Origin: Shimia_B sp038528385
GTDB taxonomy: Bacteria; Pseudomonadota; Alphaproteobacteria; Rhodobacterales; Rhodobacteraceae
Length of the DNA stretch: 64,000 nucleotides
Direction of reading: 5' to 3'
NCBI GenBank assembly: GCA_038528385.1
Contig: JBCBET010000002.1
Span: forward strand, 186,001 to 250,000
The translations under genes were made by a program, and so were the position numbers. Below are positions 44,585 through 53,617 of this stretch, piece after piece. Positions within the stretch are counted from its first letter, which is position 1; each line of letters opens with the position of its first letter. The notes below the pieces were generated by a model that was given only the letters and a program-made list of their open reading frames with translations, was not told the DNA's origin and did not search any database.

Positions 44585-46123
44585 ATGGCGATCCAAGCTG
44601 CGGAAATCTCCGCGATCCTGAAGGACCAGATCAAGAATTTCGGCCAAGAGGCCGAGGTGGCCGAGGTGGGCCGCGTGCTCTCCGTGGGCGACGGGATCGC
44701 GCGGGTTTACGGGCTCGACAACATCCAGGCCGGTGAGATGGTCGAGTTCCCCGGCGGGATCCAGGGCATGGCGCTCAACCTCGAGATGGACAACGTGGGC
44801 TGCGTGATCTTCGGCTCCGACCGCGACATCAAGGAAGGCGACACCGTAAAGCGCACCAACGCCATCGTCGACGTGCCCGCGGGGCCCGAGCTACTGGGCC
44901 GCGTCGTGGACGGCCTCGGCAACCCGCTCGACGGCAAAGGCCCGATCAAGGCCGCCGAGCGCCGCGTGGCCGACGTCAAGGCGCCGGGCATCATCCCGCG
45001 CAAATCCGTGCACGAACCGATGGCCACGGGCCTCAAGGCCGTCGACGCCATGATCCCCGTGGGCCGCGGCCAGCGCGAGCTCATCATCGGCGACCGCCAG
45101 ACCGGCAAGACCGCCGTGGCGCTCGACACGATCCTCAACCAGAAATCCTACAACGACGCCGCGGGCGACGATGAGTCGAAGAAGCTCTACTGCGTCTACG
45201 TGGCCGTGGGCCAGAAGCGCTCCACCGTGGCGCAGCTCGTTAACAAGCTCGAAGAGACGGGCGCGATCGAGTACTCGATCGTGGTGGCCGCCACCGCTTC
45301 CGACCCCGCGCCGATGCAGTTCCTCGCGCCCTATGCCGCCACCGCCATGGCCGAGTATTTCCGGGACAACGGCAAGCACGCGCTCATCATCTACGATGAC
45401 CTCTCCAAGCAGGCCGTGGCCTACCGCCAGATGTCGCTCCTGCTGCGCCGCCCGCCGGGCCGCGAAGCGTATCCGGGTGACGTCTTCTACCTCCATTCGC
45501 GCTTGCTGGAGCGTTCGGCCAAGCTGAACGAGGATAATGGTGCGGGCTCGCTGACGGCGCTGCCGATCATCGAGACGCAGGCGGGTGACATCTCCGCCTT
45601 CATCCCTACGAACGTGATCTCGATCACCGACGGCCAGATCTTCCTGGAGACGGAGCTCTTCTTCCAGGGCATCCGCCCGGCCGTGAACACCGGTCTCTCG
45701 GTGAGCCGGGTGGGCTCCTCGGCCCAGACGAACGCGATGAAATCTGTCGCGGGCTCCATGAAGCTCGAACTCGCGCAGTACCGCGAGATGGCAGCCTTCG
45801 CGCAGTTCGGCTCCGACCTCGACGCGGCCACGCAAAAGCTTCTGAACCGTGGCGCGCGGCTCACCGAGCTTCTCAAGCAGCCGCAATACTCGCCCCTCAC
45901 CAACGCAGAAATCGTCTGCGTGATCTTCGCGGGCACGAACGGCTACCTCGACGATCTGAAGGTGGGCGATGTCGGCCGCTTCGAGCAGGGGCTCATCAAG
46001 CACCTGCGCGGCAAGGGCAAGGACCTCCTCGATCACCTCACGAAGGACGACCCCAAGATCAAGGGCGAGGCGGCTGACAAGATCAAGGCTGTCCTCGACG
46101 AGTACGCGGCGAACTTTTCGTAA
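44585..46123 (+). CDS. atpA: F1 ATP synthase alpha subunit
   Basis: Regulatory nucleotide-binding subunit of F1, 512 aa, standard length. Walker A is GDRQTGKTAVALDTI, and LIIYDDLSKQAVAYRQMSLLLRRPPGRE and the signature PAVNTGLSVSRVGSSAQ are present. The ATG follows the atpH stop directly, and 9 bp separate it from atpG. Confidence 0.97.
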   Translation: MAIQAAEISAILKDQIKNFGQEAEVAEVGRVLSVGDGIARVYGLDNIQAGEMVEFPGGIQGMALNLEMDNVGCVIFGSDRDIKEGDTVKRTNAIVDVPAGPELLGRVVDGLGNPLDGKGPIKAAERRVADVKAPGIIPRKSVHEPMATGLKAVDAMIPVGRGQRELIIGDRQTGKTAVALDTILNQKSYNDAAGDDESKKLYCVYVAVGQKRSTVAQLVNKLEETGAIEYSIVVAATASDPAPMQFLAPYAATAMAEYFRDNGKHALIIYDDLSKQAVAYRQMSLLLRRPPGREAYPGDVFYLHSRLLERSAKLNEDNGAGSLTALPIIETQAGDISAFIPTNVISITDGQIFLETELFFQGIRPAVNTGLSVSRVGSSAQTNAMKSVAGSMKLELAQYREMAAFAQFGSDLDAATQKLLNRGARLTELLKQPQYSPLTNAEIVCVIFAGTNGYLDDLKVGDVGRFEQGLIKHLRGKGKDLLDHLTKDDPKIKGEAADKIKAVLDEYAANFS

Positions 46124-46132
46124 GGACCTCTC

Positions 46133-47011
46133 ATGCCCAGCCTGAAGGACCTGAAAAACCGGATCGACTCGGTCAAATCGACCCGGAAGATCACCAAGGC
46201 CATGCAGATGGTGGCCGCCGCGAAACTGCGGCGGGCGCAGGATGCGGCCGAGGCCGCGCGCCCCTATACCGAACGCTTCAACGCTGTGATGGCGGGGCTC
46301 GCCGCGTCGGTCGCGGGCTCCGAAACGGCGCCGCTCCTCCTCAAGGGGACGGGCAAGGAGGACGTGCACCTCCTCGTCGTAATGACGGCGGAGCGGGGCC
46401 TCTGCGGGGGCTTCAACTCCTCCATCGCCAAGCTCGCCCGCCAGCGCGCGCAAAAGCTCCTCGCCGAGGGCAAAGAGGTGAAGATCCTCACCGTCGGCAA
46501 GAAGGGCCGTGACCAGCTCAAGCGGGATCTCGGCAAGAACCTCGTGGGCCACGTGGATCTCAGCGACGTCAAGCGCGTGGGCTACAAGGACGCCGCGGGC
46601 ATCGCGCAGGACGTGCTCACCCGCTTCGAGGAGGGCGAGTTCGACGTCGCCACGATCTTCTACAGCGAGTTCGAGACCGTCGTATCGCAGATCCCCACGG
46701 CGCTGCAGGTGATCCCGGCCTCCTATGAAGGGGTGGCCGACGAGGACAGCCAGGGCCCGCTCTACGATTACGAGCCGGGCGAGGAGGCGATCCTCGCGGA
46801 CCTGTTGCCGCGCGGCGTGGCCACGCAGATCTTCGCAGCCCTCCTGGAGAATGCCGCCTCCGAGCAGGGCGCGCGCATGTCGGCCATGGACAACGCCACC
46901 CGCAACGCAGGCGAGATGATCGAGAACCTGACGATCGAATACAACCGCTCCCGCCAGGCCGTCATCACCAACGAGCTCATCGAAATCATCTCGGGCGCGG
47001 AGGCGCTGTAG
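46133..47011 (+). CDS. atpG: F1 ATP synthase gamma subunit
   Basis: Central rotor shaft, 292 aa. It starts MPSLKDLKNRIDSVKSTRKI and contains TKAMQMVAAAKLRRAQ. The C-terminal signature is SARMSAMDNATRNAGEMIENL-like and ends RQAVITNELIEIISGAEAL, as expected. Normal length, with no chloroplast-type regulatory Cys loop. A small coiled-coil gene follows after 3 bp. Confidence 0.97.
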   Translation: MPSLKDLKNRIDSVKSTRKITKAMQMVAAAKLRRAQDAAEAARPYTERFNAVMAGLAASVAGSETAPLLLKGTGKEDVHLLVVMTAERGLCGGFNSSIAKLARQRAQKLLAEGKEVKILTVGKKGRDQLKRDLGKNLVGHVDLSDVKRVGYKDAAGIAQDVLTRFEEGEFDVATIFYSEFETVVSQIPTALQVIPASYEGVADEDSQGPLYDYEPGEEAILADLLPRGVATQIFAALLENAASEQGARMSAMDNATRNAGEMIENLTIEYNRSRQAVITNELIEIISGAEAL

Positions 47012-47014
47012 GCC

Positions 47015-47287
47015 GTGGCCGACCATGAACCTTCTGAACTCGCGGTTATGACCTTCGAGTTGCTCAAGCGGATACAGTCACAGCTGGACCGCATCGAGAG
47101 CGACGTGAGGGAATTGAAAAATCGCGTTTCTTCGCTCGAAGAGGGGCAAGGTCAGATCATGGTGCTCATGGGCCAGCAGCAGGTTCAACTCGGCCAGATC
47201 AATGGCCGGATGGATCGTTTCGAGGAGCGATTGACCCGAATTGAAACACGCCTCGACCTCGTCGAGGACACCAAACCCGCGGCCTGA
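47015..47287 (+). CDS. atp operon gene X, small coiled-coil protein
   Basis: A 90-aa soluble protein, start GTG 47015, between atpG and atpD. Nearly the whole length is heptad-patterned: LLKRIQSQLDRIESDVRELK, then a Gln-rich break (EEGQGQIMVLMGQQQVQ) and INGRMDRFEERLTRIETRLDLVE. The position matches the unassigned gene X reported between gamma and beta in Rhodobacter blasticus and R. capsulatus atp operons. Homology by sequence was not tested. It might aid assembly or regulate F1; it is distinct from the DUF1476 zeta inhibitor. Confidence 0.75.
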   Translation: MADHEPSELAVMTFELLKRIQSQLDRIESDVRELKNRVSSLEEGQGQIMVLMGQQQVQLGQINGRMDRFEERLTRIETRLDLVEDTKPAA

Positions 47288-47312
47288 TCGGCCGGAAGAA
47301 CGGAGACCGCAA

Positions 47313-48737
47313 ATGGCTAACGCAAAAGGCAAAATCACGCAGGTGATCGGCGCCGTGGTGGACGTCCAGTTCGACGACCACCTGCCGGAGATCCTCAATG
47401 CTCTGACGACCGACAATAACGGCCGCGAGCTGACGCTCGAGGTGGCGCAGCACCTGGGCGAGGCGACCGTGCGCACCATCGCCATGGACTCCACCGAAGG
47501 CCTCGTGCGCGGCCAGGCGGTCAACGATCTAGGCCGACCGATCTCGGTGCCCGTGGGCGACGCGACGCTCGGGCGCATCATGAACGTGGTGGGCGAACCC
47601 GTGGACGAGAAGGGCCCCGTGGAGGCGTCCGAGACCCGCTCCATCCATGCAGGTGCGCCGGAATTCGCGGAGCAGTCCGTGTCCTCCGAGATCCTCGTGA
47701 CGGGCATCAAGGTGATCGACCTGCTCGCGCCCTACTCGAAGGGCGGCAAGATCGGCCTCTTCGGCGGCGCCGGCGTGGGCAAGACCGTGCTCATCCAGGA
47801 GCTCATCAACAACATCGCCAAGGTGCACTCGGGCTACTCGGTGTTCGCCGGCGTGGGGGAGCGGACCCGCGAGGGCAACGACCTCTACTACGAATTCATC
47901 GAATCGGGCGTCATCAACGCCGAGGACCTCACGAAGTCCAAGGTGGCGCTGGTCTACGGCCAGATGAACGAGCCGCCGGGCGCGCGCATGCGCGTGGCGC
48001 TCTCGGGCCTGACGATGGCCGAGCAATTCCGCGATGCCTCGGGCACCGACGTTCTCTTCTTCGTCGATAACATCTTCCGCTTCACGCAGGCGGGCTCCGA
48101 GGTGTCGGCCCTTCTGGGCCGCATTCCATCGGCGGTGGGCTACCAGCCGACGCTCGCCACCGACATGGGCCAGATGCAGGAGCGCATCACGTCGACGAAG
48201 AACGGCTCCATCACCTCGGTGCAGGCGATCTACGTGCCCGCCGACGACCTCACCGACCCTGCGCCGGCCACGTCGTTCGCGCACCTCGACGCCACGACCG
48301 TGCTGTCGCGCGCGATCTCGGAGCTCGGCATCTATCCGGCCGTGGACCCTCTCGACTCAACGTCGCGGATCCTAGATCCCGGCGTCGTGGGCGAGGAGCA
48401 TTACGGCGTGGCGCGCGACGTGCAGGGGATCCTGCAGCGCTACAAATCGCTCCAGGACATTATCGCGATCCTCGGGATGGACGAGCTCTCCGAGGAGGAC
48501 AAGCTCACCGTCGCCCGCGCGCGCAAGATCCAGCGCTTCCTCAGCCAGCCCTTCGACGTGGCCGAGGTCTTCACCGGCTCGCCGGGCGTGCAGGTCCCGC
48601 TCGAGGACACCATCGCCTCCTTCAAGGCAGTCGTGGCCGGCGAATACGACCACTTGCCCGAGGGCGCCTTCTACATGGTGGGCGGCATTGACGACGTGAA
48701 GGCGAAAGCCGAGAAGATGGCTGCCGAGGCCGCTTAA
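47313..48737 (+). CDS. atpD: F1 ATP synthase beta subunit
   Basis: Catalytic subunit, 474 aa. Walker A GGAGVGKTVLIQELI, the catalytic Glu in GVGERTREGNDLY, DVLFFVDNIFRFTQAGSEVSAL and the DELSEED motif (MDELSEEDKL) are present. The ATG at 47313 gives MANAKGKITQVIGAVVDVQF, and the upstream in-frame extension is not used. It is followed by an 87-nt spacer with a palindromic element before atpC. Confidence 0.97.
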   Translation: MANAKGKITQVIGAVVDVQFDDHLPEILNALTTDNNGRELTLEVAQHLGEATVRTIAMDSTEGLVRGQAVNDLGRPISVPVGDATLGRIMNVVGEPVDEKGPVEASETRSIHAGAPEFAEQSVSSEILVTGIKVIDLLAPYSKGGKIGLFGGAGVGKTVLIQELINNIAKVHSGYSVFAGVGERTREGNDLYYEFIESGVINAEDLTKSKVALVYGQMNEPPGARMRVALSGLTMAEQFRDASGTDVLFFVDNIFRFTQAGSEVSALLGRIPSAVGYQPTLATDMGQMQERITSTKNGSITSVQAIYVPADDLTDPAPATSFAHLDATTVLSRAISELGIYPAVDPLDSTSRILDPGVVGEEHYGVARDVQGILQRYKSLQDIIAILGMDELSEEDKLTVARARKIQRFLSQPFDVAEVFTGSPGVQVPLEDTIASFKAVVAGEYDHLPEGAFYMVGGIDDVKAKAEKMAAEAA

Positions 48738-48748
48738 AAGAGACGCAC

Positions 48749-48809
48749 GCCCCGGGCCTGACCCGGGGCCTCACCCTCAAACCGCGAGATCCCGGGTCGT
48801 GGCCCGGGA
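48749..48809 (+). repeat. Two-module palindromic element between atpD and atpC
   Basis: Module 1 arms GCCCCGGG (48749-48756) and CCCGGGGC (48762-48769). Module 2 arms TCCCGGG (48790-48796) and CCCGGGA (48803-48809). It starts 11 bp after the atpD stop and ends just before the atpC ribosome-binding site (GGGAAGTGAG). It shares order, spacing and several blocks with the element inside dnaE. Confidence 0.85.
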
Positions 48810-48824
48810 CGGGAAGTGAGCAAG

Positions 48825-49211
48825 ATGGCATTTCAATTCGATCTCGTGAGCCCGGAGCGCCGCCTTGCCTCTTTCGAGGCGAGCGAGGTGCAGATTCCGG
48901 CGGCGGAAGGCGACATGACGGCCATGGCCGACCATGCTCCGACCATCACCACCCTGCGCCCCGGTGTCCTGCGCGCCGTGGGCAAGGAGGGCGCCCAGGA
49001 CTTCGCCGTAACCGGCGGCTTCGCTGAGATCACGGCGGGCGGCGCCTCCGTCCTCGCGGAGCGGGCCATGCCGATCTCGGAGGCCAAGGACGCGGTGGAG
49101 ACCCTCATCACCGAGGCGCGAGAGGCGGCACGCGCCGCGGAGGGCGACGCCAAGGATGCCGCCGACAAGCTCGTCGCCGATTATGAGGCTCTAAAGGCCG
49201 CGATCGGATAG
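48825..49211 (+). CDS. atpC: F1 ATP synthase epsilon subunit
   Basis: Rotor subunit and inhibitor, 128 aa: FQFDLVSPERRLASFEASEVQIPAAEGDM at the N-terminus, GGFAEITAGGASVLAERA in the beta sandwich, and a C-terminal helical hairpin. ATG 48825 is preferred because GGGAAGTGAG lies 6 nt before it; an in-frame GTG at 48816 overlaps that RBS. Last gene of the operon. Confidence 0.93.
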   Translation: MAFQFDLVSPERRLASFEASEVQIPAAEGDMTAMADHAPTITTLRPGVLRAVGKEGAQDFAVTGGFAEITAGGASVLAERAMPISEAKDAVETLITEAREAARAAEGDAKDAADKLVADYEALKAAIG

Positions 49212-49331
49212 GCCGCGCCGCCTCCGGCCTGCCGGAAAACAGCGCCCGGCCAGGGGCGTTTCCACAGTGTGACCGCATCTTTGCCACAATTCGGTTCAAT
49301 CGAAGTGCGGGGCGGTGCGTGTTGTGATGCG

Positions 49332-49682
49332 ATGAAGCGGTTACGCAATCATTTGATCGGGGTGGACCAGGGAGAGCACGTGCTCTTCTCCCACTTCGAG
49401 GACGGCGGGCCCATGTGGTCGGGCACCGGGCCGCGCGTGGCGCGGCTGGCGGTGTCGTTCTCGGACGCCTTCCGCGCGCCGCCGGTCGTGCATGTCGGGC
49501 TGAGCATGTGGGACATGGACGGCATGACCAACCCGCGCGCGGACCTTCGGGCGGAGGCGGTGACGCAGCACGGCTTCGAGCTGGTCTTTCGCACCTGGGG
49601 CGACACCCGCGTCGCGCGCATCCGCGCCACTTGGATGGCCTTCGGAGAACTCGCCCACGACGACGACTGGGAGCTCTACTAG
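49332..49682 (+). CDS. H-type lectin domain protein
   Basis: A 116-aa protein nearly all H-type lectin domain: VARLAVSFSDAFRAPPVVHVGL, DGMTNPRADLRAEAVTQHGFEL and FRTWGDTRVARIRATWMAFGE match the pattern of this carbohydrate-binding family. No signal peptide is obvious. The ATG at 49332 is taken because residues before it are not domain-like. The 120-bp gap from atpC holds short GC hairpins (GCGCCCGGCCAGGGGCGTTT) that may end the atp transcript. Ligand unknown; the tail-to-tail neighbour is prs. Confidence 0.8.
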   Translation: MKRLRNHLIGVDQGEHVLFSHFEDGGPMWSGTGPRVARLAVSFSDAFRAPPVVHVGLSMWDMDGMTNPRADLRAEAVTQHGFELVFRTWGDTRVARIRATWMAFGELAHDDDWELY

Positions 49683-49693
49683 GCCGCCCGGCC

Positions 49694-50710
49694 TCACTCC
49701 CAGGCGTAGAGCCCCTCGTAGATCGGGCCCAGCGTGGCATGGTCGAAGAGGGAACTCACCGATGTGCCGTTCCAGATGTTGAGGATCGCCTGGGCAAAAA
49801 TCGGCGCGGTGGGGACGATGCGGATGTTCTGGCACGCCCGCACCGCCTGGGTCGCTTCGATGGTGTCGGTGACGACGAGCGTCTTCATGACCGAATTCGT
49901 GATCCGCTCCACCGCCGGGCCCGACAGGACCCCGTGGGAGATGTAGGCGTGGACCTCGGTCGCGCCGTGACCGAGGAGGACCTCCGCCGCCTTGCAGAGC
50001 GTTCCGGCGGTGTCACAGATATCGTCGACAATCACGCATTTCTTGCCGGACACGTCTCCGATGACGGTCATCTCCGCCACTTCGCCGGCCTTCTCGCGGC
50101 GCTTGTCGACGATGGAGAGCGGCGCGCCGATGCGCTGCGCGAGCTCTCGCGCGCGGGCCACGCCGCCGACGTCCGGGCTCACGACCATCACATCCTCGGT
50201 GGAGCCGAAATGCGTCTTGATATCGAGCGCGAAGATCGGCGAGGCGTAGAGGTTGTCCACGGGGATGTCGAAGAACCCCTGTATTTGCGCGGCGTGGAGG
50301 TCCATCGTCAGGATCCGCTCGACCCCCGCCTCCACCATCATGTTGGCGGCGAGCTTGGCCGAGATCGGCGTGCGCGCCTTGGTGCGCCGGTCCTGCCGTG
50401 CATAGCCGAAATAGGGAATGACGGCCGTGATCCGCTGCGCAGAGGAGCGCCGGAGCGCGTCCGCGATGATCAGAAGTTCCATGAGATTGTCGTTGGCCGG
50501 GCGCGATGTGGGCTGGAGGATGAACATGTCCTCTCCGCGCACGTTCTCGAACACCTCCACGAAGATCTCGCCGTCGTTGAAGCGCTCCACCCGTGCGTCC
50601 ACGAGCCCGAGATTTTGTCCCCGGCTCATCCCCACCCGGCGCGCGACGGCCTTGGCGAGGGTCATGTTGGCATTTCCGGAAATGAGTTTGGGTTCCGCGG
50701 AGGTCGGCAT
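49694..50710 (-). CDS. prs: Ribose-phosphate pyrophosphokinase
   Basis: Makes PRPP from ribose 5-phosphate and ATP, 338 aa. Motifs are LISGNANMTLAKAVA, FNDGEIFVEVFENVRGEDMF, YFGYARQDRRTKARTPISAKL and the PRPP loop VIVDDICDTAGTLCKAAEVL. The ATG at 50710 gives the usual start; the frame is open upstream. PRPP feeds HisG and nucleotide synthesis. Confidence 0.96.
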   Translation of the reverse strand: MPTSAEPKLISGNANMTLAKAVARRVGMSRGQNLGLVDARVERFNDGEIFVEVFENVRGEDMFILQPTSRPANDNLMELLIIADALRRSSAQRITAVIPYFGYARQDRRTKARTPISAKLAANMMVEAGVERILTMDLHAAQIQGFFDIPVDNLYASPIFALDIKTHFGSTEDVMVVSPDVGGVARARELAQRIGAPLSIVDKRREKAGEVAEMTVIGDVSGKKCVIVDDICDTAGTLCKAAEVLLGHGATEVHAYISHGVLSGPAVERITNSVMKTLVVTDTIEATQAVRACQNIRIVPTAPIFAQAILNIWNGTSVSSLFDHATLGPIYEGLYAWE

Positions 50711-50825
50711 TCTCGTGTCCCGTTCTGTCCCTTCGCGGCCCCACTTGTCCCCGAGTCGCCGCGTTGACACCGCCTAGCACGCACCTACGGTCCCACCAAC
50801 AGCGGAGCGGCCACGAGGAGCCCAC

Positions 50826-51416
50826 ATGGCGCATATCGACTACTATTTCTCCACCATCTCCCCCTACACCTATCTCGCGGGGACGCGGATGGAGGCGGTG
50901 GCGGAAAAGCACGGCGCGTCAGTGGCCTACAAGCCGCTCGACATCGTCATGCTCTTCTCCCGCACCGGGGGAACCGCGCCCAAGGATCGCCACCCCGCGC
51001 GTCAGGAATACCGCGCGCAGGAGCTCGTCCGGCAGGCCGAGAAGCTCGGGATGGCCTTCAACCTGAAGCCCGCCCACTGGCCCACCAATCCGGCGCCGTC
51101 CTCCTACGCGTTCATCGCCGCCATCGAGGCGGGCGGCGATCTCGGCGCGCTCGTCCATGCCTTCTGCCGCGCCTGCTGGGCCGAGGAGAGGGATATCGCC
51201 CAGGACGATGTGATCCGGGGCTGCCTCGAGGCGGCGGGCTTTGATCCCGCGCTCGCCGATAGCGGGCTCCTCGCAGGGGCGGAGACCTATGCGCAGAACC
51301 TCGAGGACGCGGTGGGTGCCGGGGCCTTCGGCGCGCCGTTCTACATCACCGATGACGGTGCGCGTTTCTGGGGACAGGACCGGATCGACGATCTCGATCG
51401 ACACCTTTCGAAGTGA
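50826..51416 (+). CDS. 2-hydroxychromene-2-carboxylate isomerase/DsbA-family protein
   Basis: A 196-aa thioredoxin-fold protein of the kappa-GST/HCCA isomerase type: IDYYFSTISPYTYLAG at the N-terminus, with Ser in place of the DsbA Cys pair, and a C-terminal GAFGAPFYITDDGARFWGQDR. Probably a glutathione-dependent isomerase or transferase with unknown substrate. RBS GAGGAG precedes the ATG. The stop overlaps the next GTG start (GTGA). Confidence 0.88.
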   Translation: MAHIDYYFSTISPYTYLAGTRMEAVAEKHGASVAYKPLDIVMLFSRTGGTAPKDRHPARQEYRAQELVRQAEKLGMAFNLKPAHWPTNPAPSSYAFIAAIEAGGDLGALVHAFCRACWAEERDIAQDDVIRGCLEAAGFDPALADSGLLAGAETYAQNLEDAVGAGAFGAPFYITDDGARFWGQDRIDDLDRHLSK

Positions 51417-52165
51417 CGCTCCACCGCTGGGGTGCCGGGCGCCCCCTGATGATCCACTGCGCGCTGGCCCACGGCGGTGTGCTCGCACCCTTGGCGCGCG
51501 CGCTGGGTGGCGGTCTGGCCTTCGATTTGCCCGGGCATGGGAGAGGGCCCGCATGGGATGCCGCCCGCGACTACCAGGAGCATTGCGTTGCGATGGCCGT
51601 GGAGGCGATGGACGCGCCGGGCCCCGTCTTGGGCCATTCCTTCGGCGGCACCGTGGCGCTGCGGCTGGCGGTGGAGCGGCCCGATCTCGTCACCGCGCTC
51701 ACGCTGGTGGAGCCGGTCTTCTTTGCCGCGCTGCGTGTCCATGACGGGCCCGCCCATGCCGCGCACGAGGCGGCCTTCGCGCCCATCGTGGAGGCATACG
51801 AGGCGGGCGACCTTCATCTCATGGCGGAACGCTTCACCACGATGTGGGGCGGCGCGCCCTGGGCAGACCTGCCCGCGCGGTTCAAGGACATGCTTGCCCG
51901 TCAGATGCCGCTCATCATCGCCCAGGGGGTGGGGATCGACGCCGATCCGGGCGGCGTCTTCGCGCCCGGGCGGCTGGAGGCGCTGGGTTGCCCCGTGACG
52001 CTGATCCGGGGCTCGCACACCGCCCCTTCCGTGGCCGCGATCCACCGCGTCCTGATCCGTCTCACGGGCGCCGAGGAGCACGTTATCGAGGGGGCGGGGC
52101 ACATGTCGCCCCTCACCCATCCGGAGGCCGTGGCCGCGCTCACCCGGCTTTCAGGAGTTCCGTGA
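51413..52165 (+). CDS. Alpha/beta hydrolase
   Basis: A 250-aa alpha/beta-hydrolase-fold enzyme. The nucleophile elbow is LGHSFGGTVAL (Ser in GHSFG), an oxyanion region lies around CALAHGGVLAP, and the His of the triad is probably in VIEGAGHMSPLTHPEAV. Starts at GTG 51413 coupled to the isomerase gene. Substrate unknown. The last 26 bp overlap the 3' end of the convergent threonine aldolase gene. Confidence 0.88.
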   Translation: MTLHRWGAGRPLMIHCALAHGGVLAPLARALGGGLAFDLPGHGRGPAWDAARDYQEHCVAMAVEAMDAPGPVLGHSFGGTVALRLAVERPDLVTALTLVEPVFFAALRVHDGPAHAAHEAAFAPIVEAYEAGDLHLMAERFTTMWGGAPWADLPARFKDMLARQMPLIIAQGVGIDADPGGVFAPGRLEALGCPVTLIRGSHTAPSVAAIHRVLIRLTGAEEHVIEGAGHMSPLTHPEAVAALTRLSGVP

Positions 52166-53177
52166 AGCGTTCCGAATTCTCGGGGCCGGCAGACCAGTCG
52201 CAGACGAGCCGCGCCGTGATCGGCTCGTCCTGCGGGCCGCGATGTTCGTCGGCGAAGGAGTAGAACTCCGCCCCGGCCGCGTGGAGCTTGCGGTGCAGCG
52301 CGCGCGGGAACCGCACGAACATCATGTTGGCGGCGGGCGGGTGGAGCACCTCGACATGGTTGCCCAACGCCCCCCGCAGGTGCCGGGCGGCCGCGTTCGC
52401 GCGCTGGCCGAGTTCCAGCCAGAGATCGTCCTCCAGGTAGGCCGCCATTTGCGCCGAGAGCAGGCGATGCTTGGAAAAGAGGTGCCCGCCGCGCATACGC
52501 TGCCGCTCGAACGCCTCCGCGTGGCCGGGCTCGAAGAAAATCACCGCCTCCACGCCCATGCAGCCGTTCTTGGTGCCGCCGAAGGTCACCGCCCGGATCC
52601 CGCGCTTCCACGTCATCTCCGCGGCGCTGCAACCCAGCGCCGCGCAGGCATTGGCGAAGCGCGCCCCGTCGAGGTGGACAGGCTGCCCTTCGGAGACGGC
52701 CACGAGCGCGTCGATCTCGTCCAGCGTGTAGACGCTGCCCACCTCGGTGACATTCGTGAGCGACACTGGCCCCCTTGCGGGCGTGTGGATATCGCCAGGC
52801 GCGAATTTCTCCAGCGCCGCGGCGAGGCCCGCGGGCGTCATCTTGCCGTTCTCCCCCGCCACGGGCGCGAAGGCAGCACCGCCAGCATAAAAGGTGGGCC
52901 CGTGGCTCTCATCGATCAGGACATGGGCCGTCTCGTGGCAAAAGATCGTGCCCCAGGGCGGGCAGAGCGCCCCCATGGCGATGGAATTGGCCGCGGTGCC
53001 CGTAGCCACGAAGAAGACCTCCGCCTCGGGCGCCTCGAACGTCTCGCGGATCCGCGCCGTGGCGCGCGCTGCCCAGGGATCGGCCCCATAGGGCATGGCA
53101 TAGCCTTCGGAGGCTTCCATGACCGCCTGCAGGATGCGTGGATGTGTCGGCCCGGTATTGTCGGAGGCGAAGTGCAT
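52140..53177 (-). CDS. Low-specificity L-threonine aldolase
   Basis: PLP enzyme splitting threonine or allo-threonine into glycine and acetaldehyde, 345 aa. It shows FASDNTGPTHPRILQAV at the start, FVATGTAANSIAM, HLDGARFANACAALG and the PLP lysine in TFGGTKNGCMG. The ATG at 53177 overlaps the stop of the upstream ycgN gene by 1 bp (TGATG). Close relatives include beta-eliminating lyase and phenylserine aldolase, so threonine specificity is not certain. Confidence 0.87.
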   Translation of the reverse strand: MHFASDNTGPTHPRILQAVMEASEGYAMPYGADPWAARATARIRETFEAPEAEVFFVATGTAANSIAMGALCPPWGTIFCHETAHVLIDESHGPTFYAGGAAFAPVAGENGKMTPAGLAAALEKFAPGDIHTPARGPVSLTNVTEVGSVYTLDEIDALVAVSEGQPVHLDGARFANACAALGCSAAEMTWKRGIRAVTFGGTKNGCMGVEAVIFFEPGHAEAFERQRMRGGHLFSKHRLLSAQMAAYLEDDLWLELGQRANAAARHLRGALGNHVEVLHPPAANMMFVRFPRALHRKLHAAGAEFYSFADEHRGPQDEPITARLVCDWSAGPENSERFTELLKAG

Positions 53178-53617
53178 CAGCCCTCGCTCACGACGTAGTC
53201 TTCCCACTCTTCCTCGGGCACCTCGAATTCCGGCACCGTCCAGCCCCGCACGGAGGCGCCGGCGTCATGGACGCTCTCCGGATCGCCGGTCAGGAGCGGG
53301 TGCCAGTCGGGGAGCCGTTTGCCCTCGTGGAGGCGCTTGTAGGCGCAGGAGCCAGGGAGCCAGTAGCTGTGCAAGGGGATCGTGGCGGGCGTCATGCGGA
53401 TGCATTCGGGCACGAAGTGATGGCGGATCGGGTATTGCGCGCACCGGCAGGTGTCGTTGTCGAGGAGGCGGCAGGCCACGCGGGTGAGCGCCACCTCGCC
53501 CGTGTCCTCGTCCTCGAGCTTGTTGAGGCAGCATTTCCCGCAGCCGTCGCAGAGCGCCTCCCATTCCTCGCCCGTCATCTTGTCGAGCGGCACCCGCTCC
53601 CAGAACCTCTCCCGCAT
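53177..53617 (-). CDS. YcgN/UPF0260 family Cys-cluster protein
   Basis: A 146-aa cytoplasmic protein with the YcgN pattern: FWERVPLDKMTGEEWEALCDGCGKCC, then LDNDTCRCAQYPIR and CIRMTP. The conserved Cys cluster probably binds iron-sulfur or zinc. Function unknown. It overlaps ribF and the threonine aldolase gene by 1 bp each (TGATG), forming a tight three-gene minus-strand unit. Confidence 0.9.
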   Translation of the reverse strand: MRERFWERVPLDKMTGEEWEALCDGCGKCCLNKLEDEDTGEVALTRVACRLLDNDTCRCAQYPIRHHFVPECIRMTPATIPLHSYWLPGSCAYKRLHEGKRLPDWHPLLTGDPESVHDAGASVRGWTVPEFEVPEEEWEDYVVSEG

